Origin: CAZGOM01 sp964542875
GTDB lineage: Bacteria; Planctomycetota; Phycisphaerae; Phycisphaerales; Phycisphaeraceae
Assembly: GCA_964542875.1 (NCBI GenBank)
Contig: CAZIWA010000004.1
Location: 22,769-86,768, forward strand
DNA length: 64,000 nt
Direction of reading: 5' to 3'
Under the pieces are notes generated by a model. It saw only the letters and a program-made list of their open reading frames with translations, made no database searches and was not told where the DNA came from. Each line of letters starts with the position of its first letter. The stretch's first letter is position 1. A program made the position numbers and the translations under genes. Shown here one piece after another: positions 51,131 through 59,685 of the stretch.

Positions 51131-51736
51131 ATGACCCGTTACCTCCTGTCTGCCATCACGCTCCTGACCAGCACCGGGCTGGCCCTTGCCGCGGCTCCCG
51201 CCGATGCCCTGGGCGAAGCCGCCCATACTCACCAGCCCAGCCCGTTCAACGGGTCGGTTTGGCAGGCCATTGCGGCCCTGATCGTGTTTGGGCTCACCAT
51301 GGTGATCCTTAAGAAGTTCGCCTGGGGCCCGATCATGACCGGCCTGCAGGATCGCGAAAACAAGATCAAGGGCGACCTCCAGCAAGCGGAAGATGCGGCC
51401 AAGGCCGCTGTCAAGACGCTTGAGGAATACAAGGCCAAGATCATGGCGGCCAACGATGAAGCCCGCAAGATCATCGAGCAGTCCAAGAAAGACGCCCAGC
51501 TCGTGGCCGACCAGATCAAGAGCTCGACTGAAGCCGAACTGACCCAGATGAAGAACCGGGCGACGGCCGAAATCCAGAGCGCCAAGGAACAGGCCATCAG
51601 CGAGGTGTACGCACAGGCGGCCACCCTCGCCACCGATGTGGCATCCAAGATCCTGCGCAAGAACCTGTCCGCCGACGACCAGAAGAAACTGGTTGAAGAA
51701 TCCATCGGCGCCATGAAGCAGACTTCGCGTAACTAA
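51131..51736 (+). CDS. atpF: ATP synthase F0 subunit b
   Basis: The 201-residue protein has an N-terminal signal-like segment (YLLSAITLLTSTGLALA), a membrane helix (WQAIAALIVFGLTMVILKKF) and a long charged coiled coil (for example IKGDLQQAEDAAKAAVKTL). Subunit b is the peripheral stalk that ties F0 to the alpha/beta/delta part of F1. The cleavable-looking leader on both atpE and atpF is a shared feature of this cluster. The gene is followed 38 nt later by atpH. Confidence 0.95.
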   Translation: MTRYLLSAITLLTSTGLALAAAPADALGEAAHTHQPSPFNGSVWQAIAALIVFGLTMVILKKFAWGPIMTGLQDRENKIKGDLQQAEDAAKAAVKTLEEYKAKIMAANDEARKIIEQSKKDAQLVADQIKSSTEAELTQMKNRATAEIQSAKEQAISEVYAQAATLATDVASKILRKNLSADDQKKLVEESIGAMKQTSRN

Positions 51737-51774
51737 GGCTACGACGCAAACCACTCCCTACTCGGAGAGTCAAA

Positions 51775-52374
51775 GTGTCCGAAACGGCAACAAACAACGC
51801 GATCATCACCTCCTTGGACCTGGTCTATGCCCAGGCCCTGCTGAACCTGGCGGTCGAGGCCGGCAGCCTCGAAGCGGTTTATGAAGAGGTGAACGCTCTC
51901 CAGGCGCTTTCCAAGGCCAACCCGGACCTGGACAAGCTTCTTGGCAGCCGGATGCTCAGCCGCGATCAGCGCGCGAGCCTGGTGAAGAAGCTTTTCGAAG
52001 GCCGGATCAGCCCGCTGGTCTACAAGTTCCTGCTCGTGCTTAACTCCCGCGACCGGCTGCACGCATGGTCGGGGATCGTGGCGGCCTTTGGTCAGGTGTA
52101 TGAAAAACACCTGGGCGTCCAGGCCGTGACCGCCTATGTGCCCTCGAAGCTCGATGCGGCCGAAGTCAAGCGCATTTCCGAAGCGCTGGGCGTCAAGCTC
52201 AACAAAAAAGTCCGTCTGGAACAGGAAGTGGACCCGGAGCTCATCGGCGGGATCAAGATCCGGGTGGGCGACAACGTCATCGATGGCTCTGTGCAGGCGC
52301 AGTTGCGCCTGATCCGGGCCGAGCTGCTCGCCGCAGGCAGGGTCAAGGCCGCTCAGGCCGTCGGCAAGGCGTAA
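51775..52374 (+). CDS. atpH: ATP synthase F1 subunit delta
   Basis: A GTG start with GGAGAG nearby opens a 199-residue protein of the OSCP/delta family. The N-terminal helical domain (YAQALLNLAVEAGSLEAVYE) binds the top of alpha subunits. The C-terminal part has VDPELIGGIKIRVGDNVIDG, the delta-family signature. It links the peripheral stalk to F1. Length is about 20 residues above E. coli delta. atpA starts 57 nt downstream. Confidence 0.95.
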   Translation: MSETATNNAIITSLDLVYAQALLNLAVEAGSLEAVYEEVNALQALSKANPDLDKLLGSRMLSRDQRASLVKKLFEGRISPLVYKFLLVLNSRDRLHAWSGIVAAFGQVYEKHLGVQAVTAYVPSKLDAAEVKRISEALGVKLNKKVRLEQEVDPELIGGIKIRVGDNVIDGSVQAQLRLIRAELLAAGRVKAAQAVGKA

Positions 52375-52431
52375 CTCAGGTTTTTAACTTTTAAATTCAC
52401 GAATAAAACTCACCCACGCAAAGGGAAATAA

Positions 52432-53991
52432 ATGAAGATCGATACCGCAGAAATCGCAAGTGTGATTCAACAGGAAGTGAAAAACTTCGGCGCACAGCTG
52501 GAAGTTTCCCAAGTCGGCCAGGTCATCGAAGTCGGTGACGGCATCGCCCGTATCTATGGGCTTTCGCAGGCGATGGCCGGCGAAATGCTTGAGTTCCCCA
52601 TTCCTGCTCAGGGTGATAAGCCCGCCGAAGTCCTCATCGGTCAGGTGTTCAACCTTGAAAACGACATCGTCGGCGCGGTGCTCTTTGGTGAATGCCTGCG
52701 TGTTAAGGAAGGCATGACTGTCCGGGCGACCGGCAAGCTCCTGTCTGTGCCCGCCGGCGAAGGCGTGCTTGGCCGCGTGGTGAACGCGCTTGGCCAGCCC
52801 ATCGACGGCAAGGGCCCGATCCAGGCCGCTGAACAGCGCAAGGTGGACATCATCGCCCCCGGCATCGCTGACCGTCAGCCGGTGAAGCAGCCCCTGCAGT
52901 TTGGCGTCAAGGCCGTTGACGCCATGGTGCCCGTGGGCCGTGGCCAGCGCGAACTGATCATCGGTGACCGCAAGACCGGTAAGACCGCCGTCGCTGTCGA
53001 CGCGATCATCAACCAGCGCTACACCCACAAGACCAGCGAACCCGTGTACTGCATCTACGTCGCGGTTGGCCAGAAGGAATCGACCGTGGCCAGCGTCGTC
53101 GAATCGCTGCGCAAGCACGGCGCGCTTGAATACACCACCGTCGTCGTCGCTTCCGCGGCCGATGCGGCCCCCATGCAGTACATCGCCCCCTACACCGGGT
53201 GCACGATGGGCGAATACTTCATGTGGAAGGGCAAGCACGTGCTGGTGGTTTATGACGATCTTTCCAAGCAGGCCGTGGCTTACCGCCAGCTCTCGCTGCT
53301 CCTGCGCCGTCCGCCGGGCCGCGAAGCTTATCCCGGCGACGTGTTTTATCTCCACTCACGCCTCCTGGAACGTGCAACCAAGCTCTCTGATGAAAACGGC
53401 GGCGGCTCCCTTACGGCGCTCCCCATCATCGAGACGCAGGAAGGCGACGTTTCGGCCTACATCCCCACCAACGTGATTTCCATCACCGACGGCCAGATCT
53501 ACCTGGAACCCGACCTGTTCTTCGCAGGCGTGCGTCCCGCGATCAACGTCGGTATCTCGGTGTCCCGCGTGGGTGGCAACGCCCAGATCAAGGCCATGAA
53601 GGAAGTCGCCGGCTCGCTGCGTCTTGACCTTGCGCAGTACCGCGAACTCGAAGCCTTCGCCCAGCTCGGCACCGACCTGGACAAGGCCTCACAGCGCTCG
53701 CTGGACCGCGGCGCACGCATGGTGGAACTGCTCAAGCAGCTCCAGTACGAACCCATGGACGTGATCGACGAATGTCTCCAGATCTTCGCTGGCTCCAAGG
53801 GCCTGCTGGACGACGTGCCGGTGAAGGAAGTCCCCGTGTTCGCCAAGGAAATGGTGGAATACTTCAAGACAGGCGGCGCCGCTGCCCGTGCTGAACTGGC
53901 CGCCAAGCAGTCCTTCAAGGGCGACGTGGAAGAGAAGGTCAAGGCCGCGATCAACACCTTCAAGACCAGCTATAACGCCAAGAAGAAGTAA
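52432..53991 (+). CDS. atpA: ATP synthase F1 subunit alpha
   Basis: The 519-residue subunit has the noncatalytic Walker A GDRKTGKT, VAVGQKESTVASVVE, and the alpha/beta signature PAINVGISVSRVG. N-terminal beta barrel, nucleotide-binding centre and C-terminal helical bundle are all present. With beta it forms the F1 hexamer. A strong terminator follows directly, and the gamma, beta and epsilon genes that normally come next are absent from this window. AAGGGAAATAA lies before the ATG. Confidence 0.97.
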   Translation: MKIDTAEIASVIQQEVKNFGAQLEVSQVGQVIEVGDGIARIYGLSQAMAGEMLEFPIPAQGDKPAEVLIGQVFNLENDIVGAVLFGECLRVKEGMTVRATGKLLSVPAGEGVLGRVVNALGQPIDGKGPIQAAEQRKVDIIAPGIADRQPVKQPLQFGVKAVDAMVPVGRGQRELIIGDRKTGKTAVAVDAIINQRYTHKTSEPVYCIYVAVGQKESTVASVVESLRKHGALEYTTVVVASAADAAPMQYIAPYTGCTMGEYFMWKGKHVLVVYDDLSKQAVAYRQLSLLLRRPPGREAYPGDVFYLHSRLLERATKLSDENGGGSLTALPIIETQEGDVSAYIPTNVISITDGQIYLEPDLFFAGVRPAINVGISVSRVGGNAQIKAMKEVAGSLRLDLAQYRELEAFAQLGTDLDKASQRSLDRGARMVELLKQLQYEPMDVIDECLQIFAGSKGLLDDVPVKEVPVFAKEMVEYFKTGGAAARAELAAKQSFKGDVEEKVKAAINTFKTSYNAKKK

Positions 53992-54012
53992 ATCTTCCGG
54001 CTGTTCCCGATA

Positions 54013-54044
54013 AAAAAACCCACGGCGCAAGCCGTGGGTTTTTT
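54013..54044. terminator. strong terminator after atpA
   Basis: AAAAAACCCACGGC / GCCGTGGGTTTTTT, a perfect 14-bp stem with GCAA tetraloop and flanking A and T runs. Confidence 0.95.
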
Positions 54045-54108
54045 GTCTTTACAAATTCATTGTCCGCTTACAGGAACGCCGGCTTACGCCGACGCCAGGC
54101 TCATCAAT

Positions 54109-54537
54109 ATGCTCAACCATGCCCAATGCCCTTGTTGTGGTCAAAGCGTTTCCCTGGCTCAACAGCAAGCCCTGATGGCCAGTACCGGTCCAGAAGCCGG
54201 CAGCGTGTCCAGGAAGCTGGCTGGGCTGGCTATTGCGCCGCCTGTGCCGGTGGTGCACGGAAACCAGGAGCGCTTGAGGCTCTACTGGGCATGCAACACG
54301 TGTCTGGAAGCCAAGCGGGCCATGAAGGCCGATCCTGCGAAGCAGAAGTTCAAGGCCTGCGAGCCGTACTACGCGTACTTCGATGAGGAGCGTACCTGCC
54401 AGAAGTGCCAAAGACAGTTTGTGTTCACGAAGGAAGAACAAAAGCACTGGTACGAGCGGCTGGGGTTCTGGGTGTGGTCCCGCCCGGTCAACTGCAAGGC
54501 TTGCAGCCGGAAGAAGAAGGCGCCAAAGGCGAAATGA
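54109..54537 (+). CDS. zinc-ribbon protein of unknown role
   Basis: The 142-residue product has an N-terminal CPCC pair (HAQCPCCGQSVS), a middle CNTC, and a C-terminal probable zinc-ribbon CQKCQRQFVFTKEEQKHWYE with a closing CKAC. The last element resembles the PF13451 zinc-ribbon with its F-V-F-T-x-x-E-Q core. Metal binding is likely; nucleic acid or protein binding is possible. The ATG at 54109 is chosen because the frame's earlier start lies in the atpA terminator. No operon partner is evident. Confidence 0.75.
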   Translation: MLNHAQCPCCGQSVSLAQQQALMASTGPEAGSVSRKLAGLAIAPPVPVVHGNQERLRLYWACNTCLEAKRAMKADPAKQKFKACEPYYAYFDEERTCQKCQRQFVFTKEEQKHWYERLGFWVWSRPVNCKACSRKKKAPKAK

Positions 54538-54649
54538 AGCAGGCTGGCGCAATTGTCAAATATAAAATCGTTTTTGTGTATCTCGAAGCACTGCCCGTGA
54601 GGTAGTTTGGAGGATGAAGAGTCTTCCATTTCATACCACCGAGGGCATC

Positions 54650-55408
54650 ATGGCGATTAATTCACATCATCGGACGCGTGGTTTTACGATCATCGAATTG
54701 CTTGTGGTGGTGGCCATTATCGGCGTGCTTTTCTCGCTGATGCTGCCTTCGTTGATGAGTGCACGCGAAGCCGCGCGCACGGGCACGTGCCTGGTGCGTC
54801 AGCGGACGGTGGGGGTTTACATCGAGTCGTACCGGTACGATAAAAAGTTCTGGTATCCGGCCAACCGCACGTGGTACATCGACTACTGGGGAGCGGGCCC
54901 GCAAAACGGCGCTGTGATCGACGAAGCCAACCAGGTGGGCCGGTTTCTGGCACAGATATCGCCGTACTTTCCGGAAGGGTCGCTCAGGACCGACCGAATG
55001 GCAGACGCCTCCAAGAACCAGATGCTGTGCCCGGGCGTGGACTTCAGGCCGCCTGTGGACTACGACATGGGTGCCATGTGGGCGGCCGCGTATGTGGACG
55101 ACGGCGTGCAACTCACAAGCTACATGCCCAACTCCTATTTCGGTTACGGCAATCTGGTGAACCAGGACAAGTACTGGTGGCCCAAGAAAGAGATCAAGGG
55201 TGTCAGCCCTGCGAAGTTGATCATGGTGGCGGATGTGTATGGATCAGCGGGCAGCTTAGGCTATGGCGGCGGCACGGGTGACATTCGCTATTCCCACCCC
55301 AACCGGACGTTCAATGTGCTTTTGGGGGACGGTTCAGCGCGAAACATGCAGGGCACCGCGTATGACCGGATATTGGACGAGACGGTTGTGATGTCGCCTG
55401 CGCCATGA
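54650..55408 (+). CDS. prepilin-type pseudopilin-like protein
   Basis: The 252-residue protein starts MAINSHHRTRG and then FTIIELLVVVAIIGVLFSL, a prepilin leader with the cleavage site at G|F and Glu in mature position five. Its C-terminal part reads HPNRTFNVLLGDGSARNM, the H...DG motif of DUF1559-type proteins. It should be processed by a prepilin peptidase and stay membrane-anchored or assembled. It resembles the gene at 189-1067 in design, not closely in sequence. The ATG at 54650 places the leader correctly; the frame runs to 54614. Confidence 0.85.
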   Translation: MAINSHHRTRGFTIIELLVVVAIIGVLFSLMLPSLMSAREAARTGTCLVRQRTVGVYIESYRYDKKFWYPANRTWYIDYWGAGPQNGAVIDEANQVGRFLAQISPYFPEGSLRTDRMADASKNQMLCPGVDFRPPVDYDMGAMWAAAYVDDGVQLTSYMPNSYFGYGNLVNQDKYWWPKKEIKGVSPAKLIMVADVYGSAGSLGYGGGTGDIRYSHPNRTFNVLLGDGSARNMQGTAYDRILDETVVMSPAP

Positions 55409-55435
55409 ATAGAGAATGAGGCTTGCCAAAATAAC

Positions 55436-55465
55436 ACCGCCCCGGCGCGTTGATGCCGGAGCGGT
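55436..55465 (+). terminator. terminator after the second pseudopilin gene
   Basis: ACCGC-C-CCGGC pairs with GCCGG-A-GCGGT (one mismatch, 8-nt loop), then TCTTTC. Confidence 0.65.
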
Positions 55466-55485
55466 TCTTTCACGGTCTGATGGCT

Positions 55486-55503
55486 CTAATCAGCCGCTTC
55501 AGT
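55486..55503. repeat. gene-end 18-nt motif, copy 6 (divergent)
   Basis: CTAATCAGCCGCTTCAGT keeps the CTAATCANCCGCT core. It is 20 nt past the terminator and 16 nt from the hsp20 stop. Confidence 0.55.
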
Positions 55504-55519
55504 TTGTCCCAGTAGGGGA

Positions 55520-55993
55520 TCAGTCGATCTGGACTTTGCGCGGGCGGACCTCTTCACGCTTGCCGAGCGTGAGGTAGAGCACGCCGTTTTCGAGCTTGGC
55601 CTGAACCTTGCCGTCGTCCACGCTGGGAGGCAGTTTGAAGGCGCGTGCGATGCGCGTATAGCTGCGTTCACGCAGGTGGGTGGCTTGCTCCGGGGTAGCG
55701 GCCTTGGGTTCGCCGGTTGCTTCAGCGGCGGGCTTGGCCGCGGGAGCAGGGCGGGTGCCGACGATCTCAAGCAGGCCCTTGTCGAGCGTCACCTGGATCT
55801 GATCCTTGGTGAAGCCGGGGACTTCCGCATCGACATAGAAATTGTTCTGGTCTTCGCGGATGTCCACGGGGTACTGCGCGGTGCGCTGGGTTTCGCACGC
55901 CTCAGCGCCGGCCTGGAAGGCTTGATTGAGGGTGTCCTGCAGGGCATCGAAGTTCAAACGGCCGTTACGGTGGAAAGCAGAAAGCATGGGCAT
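55520..55993 (-). CDS. Hsp20/alpha-crystallin small heat shock protein
   Basis: The 157-residue chaperone has an alpha-crystallin domain: PVDIREDQNNFYVDAEVPGF, KDQIQVTLDKGLLEIVG, and the terminal KLENGVLYLTLGKRE (A-x-x-x-N-G-V-L). An Ala/Pro/Lys/Glu-rich insert of ~25 residues splits the domain. It binds unfolding proteins as an ATP-independent holdase and forms oligomers in the cytoplasm. AAAGGAG lies seven nt before the ATG. A sigma-54-type promoter lies upstream, so induction may depend on RpoN and an enhancer-binding protein. Confidence 0.95.
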   Translation of the reverse strand: MPMLSAFHRNGRLNFDALQDTLNQAFQAGAEACETQRTAQYPVDIREDQNNFYVDAEVPGFTKDQIQVTLDKGLLEIVGTRPAPAAKPAAEATGEPKAATPEQATHLRERSYTRIARAFKLPPSVDDGKVQAKLENGVLYLTLGKREEVRPRKVQID

Positions 55994-56077
55994 CTCCTTT
56001 GCAATAACTGTTCTTCAGACACCGGGTACGTCCCCGGATGACCGGCCAGACGGGCCGGGTTGGTTTCGCAATTAGTA

Positions 56078-56095
56078 CTTGCACAGACCATGCCA
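56078..56095 (-). promoter_or_regulatory. candidate sigma-54 promoter of hsp20
   Basis: On the minus strand TGGCATGGTCTGTGCAAG matches TGGCACG-N4-TTGCA at all but two defining positions, with the exact GG-N10-GC spacing. Transcription would begin ~10-12 nt further, about 75 nt upstream of the start codon. Two small hairpins (CCGGCC/GGCCGG and CCGGG/CCCGG) lie in the predicted leader. Confidence 0.5.
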
Positions 56096-56193
56096 GACTT
56101 GATTTTAATCTCGAAAATATTCATGAATTCATGTAAGAACTTCAAAAACAAGCATTTGGCGAAAAGTACCAAAAATACGAAGAAGTGAAATTT

Positions 56194-56208
56194 CTGCCAG
56201 TTTGGCAG
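56194..56208. promoter_or_regulatory. palindrome CTGCCA-N3-TGGCAG, possible upstream activator site
   Basis: A perfect 6-3-6 inverted repeat about 107 bp upstream of the -24 element, a usual distance for sigma-54 enhancer-binding sites. It also lies 231 nt upstream of argC. No other gene is seen in the 446-nt gap 55994-56439, which is A+T-richer than average. Confidence 0.45.
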
Positions 56209-56439
56209 TTTTAGAGATGGAAGCCGTCAGTGAGGCAGAGCAGCGAAGGGATTTAGAAGGTGAAGCGGTGCGAGCAGAAATAAAAATATTTTTGAGCCAT
56301 GGTTTCGGTGAGCATTGATGAGGAATGCATCTTTATCCAAGAGGATTCTGAGAGAGGGTTGAAAATCTGTGCCGGTGTTGCGAGATGACTTTGAGGGGGC
56401 AAAATTGAAATTCTCACAAAATCGTCCGACAATAACGAC

Positions 56440-57492
56440 ATGAGTATTCGCGCCGCCATCCTCGGGCCCACGGGTTACACCGGGCTTTACCTGATTCAGC
56501 TTCTGCTTCGGCATCCCGAGGCAAAGATCACCTATTTGGCCAGCCACCGGGATGAGCTGCCGGACATTGGTCAAGTGTTTCCGCAGTTGTATGGCCGTTT
56601 GCCGGAGGGCGTGAGCAAGTGCCGTCCGATCGACTATGAAGCCATCGCCAAGGAAGCGGATGTGGTGTTCCTGGGCCTGCCTCACAAGGCGGCGATGAGC
56701 TACATCCCGCAACTGCTGGATGCCGGCCTGCGGGTGATTGACCTTTCCGCTGACTACCGGCTGAAGGACCCTGAGCTTTACAAGGCGGTCTATGGGCACG
56801 ACCACGGCGACCCGGCCAATCTGGCTGACGCCGTGTACGGTCTGCCTGAGCTGTTTCGCGATCAACTGCCTGGCGCGATGCTGGTGGCCAACCCCGGGTG
56901 CTACCCGACGGCTGCTGCGCTGGCGATTACGCCGCTGATCAAGAACAACCTGGTGAAGCCGGATGACATTCAGATCATCGGTGCTTCGGGTGTGACCGGC
57001 GCGGGCAAGACGCCTGCCGCCCACCTCCACTTTCCGGAGCAAAACGAGTCTTACATGGCTTATGGCGCCATTGGTGGCCATCGGCACCAGCCGGAGATGC
57101 TGCAGACCATCCAGCTTGCCACGGGCGTGCGGGCCGGAGCGCTGTTTGTGCCACATCTGCTGCCGGTGGACCGGGGCATTTTAGAAACCATCTTCCTGGA
57201 CCCGGTGGAGCCGGACATTACGGAAGAGGATCTTTACGAGGCGTACACCAGTGCATACGCCGATCAGCCGTTTGTGCGGGTGAGGAAGGATCTGCCGAAC
57301 ATCAAGTTCGTGCGTGACACCAACTACTGCGATATCGCCGCCCGTCTGGTGCCGGGCAACGATGCAACCGGCCAGGCGCCTAAGGTTGTGCTCTTCAGCG
57401 CGATCGACAATATGTACAAGGGCGCATCCGGCCAGGCGATCCAGAACATGAACCTGGTGTTTGAGCTCAAAGAAACGCTTGGCTTGCTGTAA
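56440..57492 (+). CDS. argC: N-acetyl-gamma-glutamyl-phosphate reductase
   Basis: The 350-residue enzyme has the NADP fold ILGPTGYTGLYLIQLL at its N-terminus, the catalytic Cys in NPGCYPTAAAL, and the active His in GHRHQPEM. It reduces N-acetylglutamyl phosphate to the semialdehyde in arginine synthesis. Length matches the type 1 family (~345). No other arg gene is adjacent. The divergent gap to hsp20 is long; a promoter for argC was not identified with confidence. Confidence 0.95.
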   Translation: MSIRAAILGPTGYTGLYLIQLLLRHPEAKITYLASHRDELPDIGQVFPQLYGRLPEGVSKCRPIDYEAIAKEADVVFLGLPHKAAMSYIPQLLDAGLRVIDLSADYRLKDPELYKAVYGHDHGDPANLADAVYGLPELFRDQLPGAMLVANPGCYPTAAALAITPLIKNNLVKPDDIQIIGASGVTGAGKTPAAHLHFPEQNESYMAYGAIGGHRHQPEMLQTIQLATGVRAGALFVPHLLPVDRGILETIFLDPVEPDITEEDLYEAYTSAYADQPFVRVRKDLPNIKFVRDTNYCDIAARLVPGNDATGQAPKVVLFSAIDNMYKGASGQAIQNMNLVFELKETLGLL

Positions 57493-57640
57493 ATCCTGCC
57501 GCAGGGCAATGACCAGAACTGTCTGCGGTGCAGAGAGTCGGATATGTGATGTCCCCATCGCGTAACCCCGCAGGCTGCCTGGAACCGTGGGGTTTTGGTA
57601 AGTTTGTTGCGCTGTAAAACCATTCATACACGGATACCCC

Positions 57641-58540
57641 ATGCATAACGACATTCTCATCGGCACGCTTGCGCCGGCTCAGCACGCACTGACGTATCTG
57701 CCGCGCATCTGGCACCACGGGTTTGAGAGCTACTCGCTCACCTTCTGGAAGCACATTCCTGATGACCTGACGGACCTCAAGGCCCACGGGAAGAAGGTAG
57801 TGGAACTGCTGGCGAATTCAAAGCTGGAAACCAGGCCGGTGATCAGCTCCATTGGCGTGTTTGGCAATCCGCTGACGGATGACAAGACGGCCGGGGATTT
57901 CGCCCGGGCGATTGAGGCGGCCAAGGATTTTGGGACTGACATGGTCACGGGTTTCGCCGGCCGGGTGGTGAACAAGCCGATCCCGGAATCGATGGACCGC
58001 TTCAAGCAGGTGTGGGAACCGATGGTCAAGCGCGCCAAGGATCTGGGCGTGAAGATCGCTTTTGAAAACTGCGACATGGGCGGCACCTGGGAATACGGCG
58101 ACTGGAACATTGCCCACTCCCCCAAGGCCTGGGAGATGATTTTCAATGCGCTCCCTTACGACAACCTCGGGCTGGAGTGGGAGCCATGCCACCAGATGAA
58201 CTCGCTGATCGATCCGTTGCCGCAACTGCGCCAGTGGCTGCCTAAGGTATTCCACGTGCACGGGAAAGATGCGACGATCTTCTGGGACGTGGTGAAGACC
58301 AAAGGCATCCGAGGCGGAACGCCGTACGTGTACCATCGCACGCCGGGCTTTGGCGATACCAATTGGACGGATGTCATCTCCATCCTTCGGATGGGCAAAT
58401 TCAAGGGGGCGATCGATATCGAAGGCTGGCACGACCCGGTGTACAACGGCGAGCGGGAAATGACCGGCCAGGTGCATGGACTCAACTACCTGAAGCACTG
58501 CCGCGGCGGGGCCTTTGTACCGACGCCGAAGTTTGATTGA
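57641..58540 (+). CDS. sugar phosphate isomerase/epimerase (xylose isomerase-like TIM barrel)
   Basis: The 299-residue protein is an AP endonuclease 2/xylose isomerase-like barrel. Metal-ligand-like residues appear in VKIAFENCDMGG, LGLEWEPCHQM, VFHVHGKDA and AIDIEGWHDPV, which match the Glu-Asp/His-His-Glu order of the family. It probably isomerises or epimerises a sugar derivative in the cytoplasm; substrate unknown. Such genes are frequent in planctomycetes beside Gfo/Idh/MocA genes, but none is adjacent here. The terminator downstream lies inside the next gene's coding end. Confidence 0.85.
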   Translation: MHNDILIGTLAPAQHALTYLPRIWHHGFESYSLTFWKHIPDDLTDLKAHGKKVVELLANSKLETRPVISSIGVFGNPLTDDKTAGDFARAIEAAKDFGTDMVTGFAGRVVNKPIPESMDRFKQVWEPMVKRAKDLGVKIAFENCDMGGTWEYGDWNIAHSPKAWEMIFNALPYDNLGLEWEPCHQMNSLIDPLPQLRQWLPKVFHVHGKDATIFWDVVKTKGIRGGTPYVYHRTPGFGDTNWTDVISILRMGKFKGAIDIEGWHDPVYNGEREMTGQVHGLNYLKHCRGGAFVPTPKFD

Positions 58541-58563
58541 GCGAGAGCGATCCGTATCGAAGC

Positions 58564-59634
58564 TTATATGCGTTTATTGACCCCCTCGCCTTTTGTTTGG
58601 CGAGGGGTTTTTGATTTGCCTTCAATGCGCTTGACCTCTTTGTCAAAGTCACTTTCAAAAGCATGGTCTTGTTTGACGCGAAAAGTTTCATACTGCTTTT
58701 CAGCAAGCCGTTTGGCAACTTCAGCGGAGACTGATCCGGCGTTTTTGAGAACCTCGTATTCATTGAATTGAAGAAACGCGTCAAGCCGTGTTACCCAATC
58801 CGTCATCTTCATTGGAATTTGCCTGGCCGCCTGATTTTCCGCGTAATCCAGGTACATCCCGACGATTCTCTCAAGCTCCTTGATTTCCTGTTCGATCAAG
58901 TAGTTTTTGGCGACAACCGTATCTGACTTGAGGATCTTCTCTTGAGGTGCATTTTTCCAAGTGACTAACCCCATGGAAGGCTTTTGCGCATCGGCACGCG
59001 CGGCAATAATTTCCGCAGCCGTTTTGCCGGTCACGGCCCAATGGAGTTTGTTTTGGACCGTTCGGAAAAATGTTTTGGTGATCTCAAGGTTTTTGTCGTA
59101 ATCGATGCTGCATTGTTCATAGATGTCGGTGATCTTGAGATAAAAACGACGCTCGCTCGCACGGATCTCCCGAATCCGTTCGAGCAATTCATCGAAATAG
59201 TCTTTACCAAATCGCTTGTTGAGCTTTAAACGTTCGTCGTCCAAGACGAAGCCTTTAACGATGAATTCCCGTAAGGTCTGCGTGGCCCAGATTCGGAATT
59301 GAGTTGCTTGCACGCTGTTTACGCGATAACCGATGGAGATAATGGCGTCGAGATTGTAGAACTCGATTTCACGAGTTACATCACGATTTCCCTCACGTTG
59401 AACTCTTCGAATTCTTCGAAGAGTTGCTTCAGAATGAAGCTCGCCCGAGCTGTAAATCTCTTTCAAGTGGTAACTTATCGTCGGAAGTTCAACCCCAAAC
59501 AGCGCTGCGATTTTCTTCTGATCAAGCCAAAAAGTTTCAGACTCATAGAGAACCTCAATCCTTATCGTGCCTTGAGGCGTTTGGTAAAGGATGAGTTCGC
59601 CTTCAGTCGGCTTTTCAGATTCGCCCATATCCAT
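58564..59634 (-). CDS. rhuM: RhuM family protein (virulence RhuM/Virul_fac-like)
   Basis: The 356-residue protein has the RhuM layout: RIEVLYESETFWLDQKKI and AALFGVELPTISYHLKEI (a helix-turn-helix-like start), then EIEFYNLDAIISIGYRVNS and FRIWATQTLREFIVKGF. RhuM proteins occur on pathogenicity islands and prophages, and their molecular function is not settled. The gene is visibly A+T-richer than its neighbours and sits between two terminators, which suggests acquisition. Its last codons run through the terminator of the preceding plus-strand gene, so the C-terminus may be acquired sequence. The ATG at 59634 has AGGA upstream. Confidence 0.88.
   Translation of the reverse strand: MDMGESEKPTEGELILYQTPQGTIRIEVLYESETFWLDQKKIAALFGVELPTISYHLKEIYSSGELHSEATLRRIRRVQREGNRDVTREIEFYNLDAIISIGYRVNSVQATQFRIWATQTLREFIVKGFVLDDERLKLNKRFGKDYFDELLERIREIRASERRFYLKITDIYEQCSIDYDKNLEITKTFFRTVQNKLHWAVTGKTAAEIIAARADAQKPSMGLVTWKNAPQEKILKSDTVVAKNYLIEQEIKELERIVGMYLDYAENQAARQIPMKMTDWVTRLDAFLQFNEYEVLKNAGSVSAEVAKRLAEKQYETFRVKQDHAFESDFDKEVKRIEGKSKTPRQTKGEGVNKRI
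58582..58612 (+). terminator. terminator of the isomerase gene, inside rhuM 3' end
   Basis: CCCCTCGCC / GGCGAGGGG with an 8-nt loop and TTTTT. It overlaps the rhuM coding end on the other strand. Confidence 0.85.
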
Positions 59635-59685
59635 ATAAAGTCCTGAGTTCGTATCGGATTTTACAGCAATACTGATCCAAAGAAT

